5,990 nt of DNA from an uncultured Eubacteriales bacterium (GTDB taxonomy: Bacteria; Bacillota; Clostridia; Christensenellales; QAND01), in NCBI GenBank assembly GCA_900546685.1, contig UREB01000109.1, positions 1 to 5,990 on the forward strand. The letters run 5' to 3'. Both the position numbers and the translations under genes were made by a program. The notes beneath the pieces were generated by a model. It searched no databases and had not been told where the DNA came from. It saw only the letters and a list, made by a program, of their open reading frames with translations. Positions 1 to 5,387 of the stretch are shown here, in pieces. Positions within the stretch are counted from its first letter, which is position 1, and every line of letters starts with the position of its first letter.

Positions 1-127
1 CCACGTGCTCTGTAGTGTGCCTGCTTCCTCAAGTACATTCTAACAAATTACGACTTGCTGCGTTAGAGGCACTTTGTTTCATTCTCTTTGGTGCCTTGCA
101 GCGCAGCGGAAAGGAATGGTCATATAT

Positions 128-691
128 ATGGACAGACGCCAACAAAAGACACGGACAGCTATCTTTCAGGCTTTTGGTTCTCTCTTAGCAGAACAAAGCT
201 ACAGCCATATTACTGTGCAGGAAATTATAGACCGGGCAAATGTTGGGCGTACTACATTTTACGACCATTTTGAGACGAAAGACGAATTATTGAAAGCACT
301 TTGTGAAAATCTGTTTGGACACATCATTTCCAGTGCAAAGGACTGTACCCATACGCACGGGCTTTACTCCAACAACAGCGCACCGGAATCCATATTTTGC
401 CACTTGCTCCAGCACTTACAGGAAAATGACAACAATGTCCTTGGCTTGCTCTCCTGTGAAAGCAGTGAAATTTTCCTTCGCTATTTCAAGGACAGCTTGA
501 GCAAGTTAATTCAAAGCCAATTTGTTAATCAAAATCGAAAGACAAATAAAGATATTCCATCGGATTTTCTTATCAACCACATTTCCGGCAGCTTTGTAGA
601 AATGGTGCTATGGTGGATCAGAGGTCGTATGAAGCAGACGCCATCAGAATTAGACCGCTATTTTCGATCGGTCATTGAGCCGATATTATAA
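128..691 (+). CDS. TetR/AcrR-family transcriptional regulator
   Basis: A 187-aa cytoplasmic DNA-binding repressor-type protein. Residues about 8-55 form the TetR-type N-terminal domain, with the helix-turn-helix at about 28-48 ending in the family signature GRTTFYDHF (40-48). The C-terminal part, with a Trp-Trp pair near residues 162-163 followed by a short helix, resembles the ligand/dimerisation domain of small Firmicutes TetR proteins (TetR_C_7-like); the effector cannot be told. I chose the ATG at 128, with AAGGA at 111-115 twelve bases upstream. The in-frame ATG at 116 directly abuts that purine run, and a TTG at 74 has no site. The length is normal for the family. No partner gene lies downstream: the gene runs into a hairpin and converges on the tnpV unit. 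Its target may be itself or a gene to the left of the window. Family assignment is secure; regulon and ligand are unknown. Confidence 0.88.
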   Translation: MDRRQQKTRTAIFQAFGSLLAEQSYSHITVQEIIDRANVGRTTFYDHFETKDELLKALCENLFGHIISSAKDCTHTHGLYSNNSAPESIFCHLLQHLQENDNNVLGLLSCESSEIFLRYFKDSLSKLIQSQFVNQNRKTNKDIPSDFLINHISGSFVEMVLWWIRGRMKQTPSELDRYFRSVIEPIL

Positions 692-793
692 AAACAAAAT
701 GGTTTAGCGAAATTCTATTTTGTCTGCTCTTAAGAATGGAAAATTAACAGCTGAAAAAGCCCGATTTTAAGCCGTTTTTTAAGCCTAAACTTT

Positions 794-828
794 GAGGGGC
801 AAGGTGTTTGTACCTTGCCCCTCGATTT
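794..828. terminator. Hairpin terminator between convergent TetR and tnpV units
   Basis: A perfect 12-bp stem (794-805 with 812-823, GAGGGGCAAGGT) closes a 6-nt loop (GTTTGT). On the + strand it is followed by GATTTTG. On the - strand it is followed by AAAGTTT, so the U-tract is weak both ways. Its position between two converging genes, about 100 nt after the regulator stop and 47 nt after the tnpV stop, supports a shared bidirectional terminator. Confidence 0.7.
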
Positions 829-869
829 TGCGTTTGAAAGCGTTACGGACTTTATTGTATGGCTTTGGT

Positions 870-1244
870 TTATGCGAAAATCACTTCTGCGTTCACGATT
901 TCCGCCGCCGCTTCACGCAGCGCATTCATCTTGCCTACCCATTCCATCGGCTGCTCGGCTTTGAGTTTTTCTGTTATACCTTCACGCTCCGCCATCTGTT
1001 CTACCAGCCGAAGAAACATATCTTTCGCCTGCCGGTCAATATCCGCAAGATAGCTGTTCAGCTTGCCGCTTGTGAGCAGGTTGGTGTAAAGCACCTTGCG
1101 GTGCTGTTTAAGATAGCGCAAATGTCGCTGTCCCCATACGCCGACAGACCTATTTTCTTCGGCGGGTAGTACAAGGTCAGGCAAATAGTAGTCGCCTTGC
1201 AGTGTGTAAGCGCCGCCCATTTGTTCAAATAATGTCTTTTTCAT
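870..1244 (-). CDS. tnpV: TnpV, transposon-encoded accessory protein
   Basis: A 124-aa protein of the TnpV family (Pfam TnpV), first named on the clostridial chloramphenicol transposon Tn4451. The family's typical blocks are all present: a short N-terminus with LFEQMGGAY (5-13), the block GVWGQRHLRYLKQHRK (about 35-50), NLLTSGKLNSYLADIDRQA (about 55-73), then a charged helical C-terminus with MEWVGKMNALR. The length is full for the family, so the gene looks intact. The molecular role of TnpV is not established; it is carried by many transposons and integrative elements of gut Clostridia and is not itself a recombinase. The start is only 4 nt after the stop of the upstream 61-aa gene, and the ribosome binding site GGAGG lies inside that gene's last codons, so the two are probably translationally coupled. 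It marks this part of the window as mobile or formerly mobile DNA. Confidence 0.87.
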   Translation of the reverse strand: MKKTLFEQMGGAYTLQGDYYLPDLVLPAEENRSVGVWGQRHLRYLKQHRKVLYTNLLTSGKLNSYLADIDRQAKDMFLRLVEQMAEREGITEKLKAEQPMEWVGKMNALREAAAEIVNAEVIFA

Positions 1245-1248
1245 AACC

Positions 1249-1434
1249 TTAAACCTCCGTGATTCTGATTTTAAATTTTTTGACAGGCGCGTTGACTACT
1301 TTGATCAGAACATCATCTACTGCGTCCGTATATCTGCCTTCTGCCAGCAGTTTGTTCCGTAGCGAATTAAGTGAATTTAGAATAATTCTTCGTTCATTTT
1401 CATCAACCGCTATGTAGTGTTTTTGATTTCGCAT
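1249..1434 (-). CDS. Small conserved mobile-element protein of unknown function
   Basis: A 61-aa protein with the pattern ENERRIIL...LRNKLLAEGRYTDAVDDVLIKV, followed by a basic tail (PVKKFKIRI). From general familiarity, this kind of small protein, with its R/K-Y-T-D-x-V-D-x-V-L motif (about residues 34-43), recurs next to tnpV and other cargo genes on conjugative or mobilisable elements of Firmicutes. I know of no assigned function. It has an ideal ribosome binding site (AAGGAGG at 1444-1450, nine bases before the ATG) and precedes tnpV by 4 nt, so the two form a short operon read leftward. There is no signal peptide or membrane segment; the predicted shape is a helix hairpin plus a short basic strand. 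I am confident it is a real gene and less sure of its family. Confidence 0.75.
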   Translation of the reverse strand: MRNQKHYIAVDENERRIILNSLNSLRNKLLAEGRYTDAVDDVLIKVVNAPVKKFKIRITEV

Positions 1435-1769
1435 ATCCGTTTACCTCCTTCATCTTCATTGTAGCAAGGAAGTTTTTGCTTGACGAATGTGCGATTTTAT
1501 TTTTGGGCATAAAGAAAGACAGCGTAAAAAGCATTTCTGCCTTCTACGCTGTCTTTCGCCTTTGCAACGCCCATAAGCTGTATTTTAATATTGTTTTTAA
1601 ATTACTGCCTTATGTGGCGTTAGCAAATGCCATGGCCTTTTTTCATTTTTGTTTATTTATATTTTTTCTGTGCTTTTTGCCCTGCCCATGATTTCTTCCT
1701 TATCTGCAATATATATCCGCGAATCTTACGAGCCTATTCTCATTTCCCTCTTTGCCCCCTTAAAAAGAA
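1435..1769. other. Gene-free AT-rich seam between mobile-type genes and core genes
   Basis: About 335 nt without a supportable gene. It contains the ribosome binding site of the 61-aa gene (1444-1450), a 13-bp inverted repeat (1514-1557) and T-rich DNA. The open frames here are short, lack ribosome binding sites and encode low-complexity Phe/Leu/Cys-rich strings. The boundary of the presumed mobile segment should lie within this stretch, but I could not find matching end repeats in the window. Confidence 0.55.
1514..1557. repeat. 13-bp perfect inverted repeat upstream of the tnpV unit
   Basis: The arm GAAAGACAGCGTA (1514-1526) is exactly complementary to TACGCTGTCTTTC (1545-1557), around an 18-nt centre. 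Read on the - strand it ends in GTCTTTCTTTATG, only moderately T-rich, so it could be a weak terminator or attenuator ahead of the 61-aa gene. It could also be a recombination-related repeat at the edge of the mobile segment. The arms are certain; the role is not. Confidence 0.6.
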
Positions 1770-1794
1770 AAAGGCCGGGAATAGTCCGGCCTTT
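1762..1794 (-). terminator. Rho-independent terminator of the GT2-GtrA/popT operon
   Basis: A 9-bp stem (AAAGGCCGG at 1770-1778 paired with 1786-1794) with a 7-nt loop. On the - strand it is followed by the T-rich tract TTTTTCTTTTT. It begins 6 nt after the popT stop codon. On the + strand it is also followed by TTTTTT, so it can work both ways and would insulate the operon from transcription coming from the mobile-type segment. Confidence 0.88.
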
Positions 1795-1799
1795 GTTTT

Positions 1800-2642
1800 T
1801 TATTTGGTTTTTGCTTCTATTTTCTTTTTAAGCTTTTCAGAGGAAAACGCCAATGAAATGGCCATCGCAACCAAGAGCATACAAATGGCAACGATACCTT
1901 CGCCGGAGAACGAGAATCCGGCATTGGCAACCAACGGATAGATCGAGCCCAAAATCAGCCCCAGGATAGCAAAAAACGTAGCCTGCGGAAATTTTTTTAA
2001 ACAAATATCAATGATCTTTGCCCCGCCTAAGATGCCAATGAGTACCCCAATGAGCACCGGAATCAAAATCAAGAGATTCATCGAAGATATGGCCGTCAAT
2101 ACCGTATTATAGGTTCCGAGGATCACCATAACCATCGATCCGCTTACGCCTGGCAGGATCATCGCTGCCGCCGCAATGGCGGAGCATACAACGAGCTTAA
2201 AAAACAACCCTGTGGTCAACTCCGTTGCAATCTCTCCCGACATCGCGCCGCCGGAAAAAGAGGATAGCACCAACATACCCGCCAAAAAGAGTAAGAAAGG
2301 AATAAGGCTGACAGGCTTGAACTTATCCTCCGTAGCACGTTTGAAGATCATTGGGATACTGCCCAAAATCAGCCCAATGAAAAAGAAATTGGTCGCCAGT
2401 GGATAGTGTATCAATAAAAACTCAATGAGCTTGCTGAAAGCTACAATACCGATGCCAGCACCGATTGCAATCGGCAGCAAAAAAGCTATACTCTTTTTGA
2501 ACTCCTTGCGCAGATTACTCACAGAAGCAATCAGCCTATCGTAGATATTCAGCACCACAGCCATCGTGCCGCCGCTTACCCCCGGTATAATGTTCGCTAT
2601 TCCTACGATCATCCCACAGATGATATAGAAAATCCAGTTCAT
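1800..2642 (-). CDS. popT: DUF368/PopT-family undecaprenyl phosphate translocase
   Basis: A 280-aa polytopic inner-membrane protein of the DUF368 family. Members (PopT) have been shown in other bacteria to return undecaprenyl phosphate, the lipid carrier of cell-wall and surface-polymer synthesis, from the outer to the inner leaflet. The signature PGVSGGT lies at residues 20-26 in the first hydrophobic segment, and a second copy, PGVSGSM, at 164-170. Each is followed by a GLILGSI motif (90-96 and 228-234), so the protein is an internal duplication. A Lys/Glu-rich tail (about 269-280) ends it. The length is normal for the family. The start ATG has AAGGGGAG at 2647-2654 just upstream. The gene lies 70 nt downstream of the GT2-GtrA gene on the same strand and shares its promoter and terminator. 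The family call is secure; carrier recycling is inferred from studied relatives. Confidence 0.9.
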   Translation of the reverse strand: MNWIFYIICGMIVGIANIIPGVSGGTMAVVLNIYDRLIASVSNLRKEFKKSIAFLLPIAIGAGIGIVAFSKLIEFLLIHYPLATNFFFIGLILGSIPMIFKRATEDKFKPVSLIPFLLFLAGMLVLSSFSGGAMSGEIATELTTGLFFKLVVCSAIAAAAMILPGVSGSMVMVILGTYNTVLTAISSMNLLILIPVLIGVLIGILGGAKIIDICLKKFPQATFFAILGLILGSIYPLVANAGFSFSGEGIVAICMLLVAMAISLAFSSEKLKKKIEAKTK

Positions 2643-2655
2643 TCTTCTCCCCTTC

Positions 2656-2672
2656 CCGGGCCCTGCGGCCGG
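2656..2672. promoter_or_regulatory. GC-rich intercistronic hairpin abutting the popT ribosome binding site
   Basis: CCGGGCC (2656-2662) pairs with GGCCGG (2667-2672) around the loop CTGC, with one bulged base. In the popT-side transcript it ends one base before the AAGGGGAG ribosome binding site. It stands out from its AT-rich surroundings and may stabilise the downstream message or tune popT translation. It has no following U-tract on the - strand, so it is not a terminator for the operon. Confidence 0.4.
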
Positions 2673-2712
2673 TTTTCTCTCCTAAATCTATGCGCATACT
2701 CGCCGTGTTTTG

Positions 2713-3759
2713 TTAGGCGCCCCTCTTTTTAGCAAACACCCACTGCTGCTGTATCTTAAAGCTGCACATAAACAGCACGATATCCACTACAATCTTCACG
2801 ATGATCTCGTCGATCCCCAGCAATCGCGTCAGGCCGCCCGTGAGGCCCATGGATAGCAAAAGCTGGCATACCGCCAACACCACATACCGCAGCAAAGATC
2901 TTTTATCCCCAGACTTAAATACCACATGACGATTCACCAAGTAATTGAAGTATGCAGAGATTACCCTCGCGCACGCCACTGACGTTTCTATACGCCAAGC
3001 AAAGCTCATGGGGAAGATTGCCTTGGTGAACAGCGAAAACAGCCCCAAATCTACCAGAGAGCTTCCAAAGGAGGACAAAGCATACTTTCCTAAGATCGCA
3101 TAAATGCGCAGCGCATCCTTCAGCGGATTAAAATGTGAGGAGGCATTGCCCTCGATATAGATGGTCTCTATCGGCACCTCAATCCACTTGAGGTTATGCC
3201 GCGGGCATTCCACGAGCATATTCATTTCATATTCAAAGCGCTCGCCCTTTACCTCCATCATCCATGGCATCGCTGATTTCGGCACACCTCTTAGCCCAGT
3301 TTGGGTGTCAGAAAGCTTTTGCCCAGCTAAAAAGCCAAAAATAGCCCGTGTAATTTTATTCCCAAACCGCGATTTGAACGGCACATTCTCCTGTGAAAAA
3401 TCCCGGCATCCCATCACCATCACATCCGGCTGGGCTTCCATGGCTTGTCCTACCTTCAAAATGTCCTGCGGACTATGCTGCCCATCTGCATCCGCCATCA
3501 CAACGCCAGGCCTGTCTGGATAAAGATTCATAAAGGCATTGAAACCAGTTTTCAATGCCCTTCCCTTTCCAAGATTTATCGCATGGGTCACAACTTGGCA
3601 TCCCATCTCTCTTGCTTGCTGGAAATAATGCTTGGTTTCCTGCTTACTACCGTCATCAATCAACAAAATATCCTTAATTCCGATACTATGCAGTCCTTCC
3701 AGCAGTTTTATCAACTTCTCGTCCGGATTCAAGGACGGGATTAGCACAACGCTTTGCAA
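2713..3759 (-). CDS. Bifunctional GT2 glycosyltransferase / GtrA-family membrane protein
   Basis: A 348-aa fusion protein. Residues 1 to about 222 are a dolichyl-phosphate-mannose-synthase-like family 2 glycosyltransferase, showing LLIDDGS (32-38), NLGKGRAL (62-69), the metal-binding DADGQH (90-95) and DTQTGLRG (151-158). Residues about 225-345 form a GtrA-like domain of about four hydrophobic segments, with the typical FNYLVNRHVVF (271-281) and a closing WVF (340-342). Relatives transfer a sugar from a nucleotide donor to polyprenyl phosphate, and GtrA domains are thought to help move the lipid-linked sugar across the membrane. The sugar here is unknown. The start is TTG at 3757-3759, chosen because AAGGAG (3767-3772) lies 7 nt upstream and no ATG fits. 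It is the first gene of an operon with popT, behind its own strong promoter. Domain architecture is certain; the product could serve teichoic-acid, polysaccharide or protein glycosylation. Confidence 0.9.
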   Translation of the reverse strand: MQSVVLIPSLNPDEKLIKLLEGLHSIGIKDILLIDDGSKQETKHYFQQAREMGCQVVTHAINLGKGRALKTGFNAFMNLYPDRPGVVMADADGQHSPQDILKVGQAMEAQPDVMVMGCRDFSQENVPFKSRFGNKITRAIFGFLAGQKLSDTQTGLRGVPKSAMPWMMEVKGERFEYEMNMLVECPRHNLKWIEVPIETIYIEGNASSHFNPLKDALRIYAILGKYALSSFGSSLVDLGLFSLFTKAIFPMSFAWRIETSVACARVISAYFNYLVNRHVVFKSGDKRSLLRYVVLAVCQLLLSMGLTGGLTRLLGIDEIIVKIVVDIVLFMCSFKIQQQWVFAKKRGA

Positions 3760-3819
3760 AACAAAACTCCTTATTATCCACTTGTTTTCGCTAGAAAATC
3801 CTGGAATTTTACTTTTTTT

Positions 3820-3847
3820 ATTATACCAATTTTATCTTTTTTTACAA
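3820..3847 (-). promoter_or_regulatory. Promoter of the GT2-GtrA/popT operon
   Basis: Read on the - strand: -35 TTGTAA (3842-3847), a 16-nt spacer, and -10 TATAAT (3820-3825) preceded by TGG, giving an extended -10. The expected start of transcription is near 3813, leaving a leader of about 54 nt with AAGGAG at 3767-3772. The -35 box begins 4 nt past the stop of the GNAT gene, so the operon has its own start even though the three genes are co-oriented. Confidence 0.8.
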
Positions 3848-3850
3848 CCT

Positions 3851-4372
3851 CTATCGCCATTGATTGCGCAAAACCGCAAATATATGCAGATCCATCAGCG
3901 TCTCCCGTTTATAAGCTGCCTGCCTTAACACCGCCTCTTCATGAAAACCGGCTTTTTCCGCTACGCGCATGGACGCTGTATTGGGGGCCAAAATGCTTGC
4001 AGAAAGCCGCCAAATCTCAGGGTGGGTGGAAAACACCTCCGTACAAAATCGGTGCAGTGCTTTTGCTGCAATGCCCTGTCCCCAGTATTGCTGCCCCAGC
4101 CAATAGCCAATCTCCGCATTTCTGCTGTCTATATCGATGTGAAACATGCTTTCCATCACACCTGCCAGCTTATGATTCACCAGAACGCCACGCACCATGG
4201 ACATGCCATCCTCTTCATTTTCCCGGCAGCACTGAATAAAACTCAGCGCATGCTCCGGTAGATATGGCGATGGAAACCTATCCCTCAAATACCGATATAC
4301 ATTTTCATTGTCCGCCATCTTTGCCAACGGTACTGCATCCTGAATGCAAAGCGGACGTAAAAGAATCTCCAT
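3851..4372 (-). CDS. GNAT-family N-acetyltransferase (RimJ/RimL-like)
   Basis: A 173-aa cytoplasmic acetyltransferase of the Acetyltransf_3 type, which moves an acetyl group from acetyl-CoA to an amine. Visible blocks are the N-terminal substrate side with LRPL (5-8), the motif-A region EIGYWLGQQYWGQGIAAKAL (87-106) with the pyrophosphate-binding QxxGxG/A-type loop at about 95-102, the conserved NTASMRVAEKAGF (131-143), and a C-terminal FAVLR strand. Such proteins range from ribosomal-protein N-terminal acetylases to small-molecule or toxin-detoxifying enzymes; nothing here fixes the substrate. The ATG at 4370-4372 has AAGGA nine bases upstream. A separate promoter stands between this gene and the GT2-GtrA operon, and no hairpin terminator is visible after its stop, so read-through into the operon is possible. 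The length is typical, with no sign of damage. Confidence 0.85.
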   Translation of the reverse strand: MEILLRPLCIQDAVPLAKMADNENVYRYLRDRFPSPYLPEHALSFIQCCRENEEDGMSMVRGVLVNHKLAGVMESMFHIDIDSRNAEIGYWLGQQYWGQGIAAKALHRFCTEVFSTHPEIWRLSASILAPNTASMRVAEKAGFHEEAVLRQAAYKRETLMDLHIFAVLRNQWR

Positions 4373-4410
4373 TTCTTTCTATCCTTATCTCTATTTTCTC
4401 GTTTCTATAT

Positions 4411-4439
4411 AGTATACTAACCCCTTATAAAAGAAAAGG
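4411..4439 (-). promoter_or_regulatory. Possible promoter of the GNAT gene
   Basis: On the - strand a TATACT box (4411-4416) lies about 39 nt ahead of the ATG. The matching -35 position (4434-4439, CCTTTT) is poor, so the -10 box and the location are the only support. Confidence 0.3.
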
Positions 4440-4440
4440 A

Positions 4441-4633
4441 TGCCCTCTTATATACAATCTCTTATTTCCGAAGCAACACAAATAAGGTTGCCCAGGCAAT
4501 GAATTATTTTTCCTTATAGGCCTTGCCATGCGCCCACAACTTCGCCATTTTTGTTGCTTCCAATGTCAAACGGCGTGGAGATGGTAGCACAACTACGCAA
4601 AGACTCTTGAGGTAAACAAGACAAAATTTGTAC
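4441..4633. other. Gene-free stretch with short inverted repeats
   Basis: No supportable gene between the GNAT promoter region and the EIIB terminator. Visible structures are CTTATTT (4461-4467) against AAATAAG (4480-4486), TTGCC/GGCAA (4488-4499, 2-nt centre), and GAAGCAACA (4470-4478) against TGTTGCTTC (4552-4560). A minus-strand open frame crosses this region, but it begins inside the EIIB gene and runs through that gene's terminator, so I do not call it. Whether the repeats form an RNA structure cannot be judged from one sequence. Confidence 0.45.
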
Positions 4634-4663
4634 AAAAAAAAGGATGGCAGCCGCCATCCTTTT
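4634..4663 (-). terminator. Rho-independent terminator of the PTS EIIB gene
   Basis: An 11-bp stem (4638-4648 with 4653-4663, AAAAGGATGGC) and a 4-nt loop. On the - strand the stem runs into a continuous run of seven to eight T. It starts 10 nt after the EIIB stop codon, a textbook intrinsic terminator that makes the gene monocistronic at its 3' end. Confidence 0.93.
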
Positions 4664-4673
4664 AAGGTTTTGT

Positions 4674-5174
4674 TTAGATGTTCGGGAAGTACTTCTGACG
4701 AATCGGTTCCCATTCTTCAGAGCCGGTATCCGGGTTTACCTGGAAGAAGATCGAGCATCCCTTATCTTCGATCTCTTTCAGCTGTTTGGCATCGGCCTCA
4801 TCCAGCGTGATCGGTCCGTGAACGTTGACACGGCCAGGGCCGCCGCCCAAGCCACCAACCTGCAGACGCGGGAAGGTAAAGCCAGCATTGTAGGCATTGT
4901 ACATCGTTACAACGTTCTTGAAGATGACCATGATCGGTCCTACCGAACCAAATTGGTCTTTCTGCCACTGCTCACCGGCTTGTTTGGTGCTGATAAGATC
5001 GAACTTAACTCCCGGAGGAGCCGCCATAACCAATACTTTGCTCATGAACGGGTCAGCGGAAAATTGGTCATCGACCATGATGATGCGGGTACAGCTGAGA
5101 CGCTTAATCCATTGCGTAACAACTTGGCCGTGAATCATACGAGCGTCGATACGTACGAGTGCTAATTCTGCCAT
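4674..5174 (-). CDS. PTS mannose/fructose/sorbose-family EIIB component
   Basis: A 166-aa cytoplasmic phosphocarrier of the EIIB(Man) type. In studied relatives it takes phosphate from EIIA and passes it to the sugar entering through the IIC/IID membrane pair. The phosphorylated His is at residue 15 in RIDARMIHGQVVTQW (8-22), the usual place. Also visible are VDDQFSADPFM (34-44), the FKNV segment (85-88), the VGGLGGGPGR loop (106-115) and the closing LKEIEDKG...VNPDTG. I chose the ATG at 5172-5174, eight bases after GGAGG (5183-5187); a TTG at 5187-5189 overlaps that site. The gene has its own promoter and terminator, and no IIA, IIC or IID gene adjoins it here, so it may borrow partners encoded elsewhere or act as a regulator. 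The family call is firm; the sugar is unknown. Confidence 0.92.
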   Translation of the reverse strand: MAELALVRIDARMIHGQVVTQWIKRLSCTRIIMVDDQFSADPFMSKVLVMAAPPGVKFDLISTKQAGEQWQKDQFGSVGPIMVIFKNVVTMYNAYNAGFTFPRLQVGGLGGGPGRVNVHGPITLDEADAKQLKEIEDKGCSIFFQVNPDTGSEEWEPIRQKYFPNI

Positions 5175-5284
5175 AAAAAGTCCCTCCAATTGATTTATAA
5201 AAGGTCCTGGCCGGGTTCAACTTGTCGGTTGATCTGGGCTCTAAGACCAAGACTTGACTGTTTTCCCCTTGCCTTTCAAATGTA

Positions 5285-5313
5285 TTTATACCACTTTATC
5301 GCTTTTAAGTAAA
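5285..5313 (-). promoter_or_regulatory. Promoter of the PTS EIIB gene
   Basis: On the - strand: -35 TTTACT (5308-5313), a 17-nt spacer, and -10 TATAAA (5285-5290) with an upstream TGG (extended -10). Transcription should start near 5278, giving a leader of about 100 nt before the ATG, longer than ribosome binding needs. The leader has a small hairpin (TCAAC/GTTGA around 5215-5233) but no terminator-like structure. The spacer holds AAAAGCGATAAA, which resembles part of a catabolite-control (cre) site. Confidence 0.68.
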
Positions 5314-5322
5314 GTCTTTTTT

Positions 5323-5348
5323 TCACATTCTAGTGTTTTAGTCACATT
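5323..5348. repeat. TGTGA direct repeat upstream of the EIIB promoter
   Basis: The heptamer TCACATT occurs at 5323-5329 and 5342-5348, 19 bp apart start to start; on the - strand it reads AATGTGA twice. The nearer copy is about 10 bp upstream of the EIIB -35 box. The spacing is close to two helical turns, which suits an activator or repressor site, but two heptamers in AT-rich DNA can arise by chance. Confidence 0.4.
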
Positions 5349-5387
5349 TTTGTTCGTATGTTAACTATTTATATGGGGTTCTTAACA

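Noticed and set aside
74..127. N-terminal extension of the TetR protein from a TTG at 74
   Set aside because: No ribosome binding site for the TTG, and TetR proteins normally begin just before the KTRxAIxxAF helix. The ATG at 128 fits better.
792..1169. Plus-strand 125-aa open frame
   Set aside because: It is antisense to tnpV, starts in the terminator hairpin, and its Cys/Phe/Arg-rich sequence is typical of a shadow frame.
1484..1570. Short minus-strand peptide (about 25 aa) spanning the 13-bp inverted repeat
   Set aside because: No ribosome binding site, and its sequence is largely dictated by the palindrome.
1476..1941. Plus-strand frames in the T-rich seam (71 and 104 aa)
   Set aside because: Low-complexity Phe/Leu/Cys strings from T-rich DNA, without ribosome binding sites. 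The longer one runs through the popT terminator and into popT antisense.
3754..4239. Plus-strand 161-aa open frame opposite the GNAT gene
   Set aside because: The GNAT frame on the other strand has clear family motifs; this one crosses the promoter region and has no recognisable domain.
4504..4713. Minus-strand 69-aa open frame
   Set aside because: It begins inside the EIIB coding region in another frame and runs straight through the EIIB terminator hairpin. It has no ribosome binding site.
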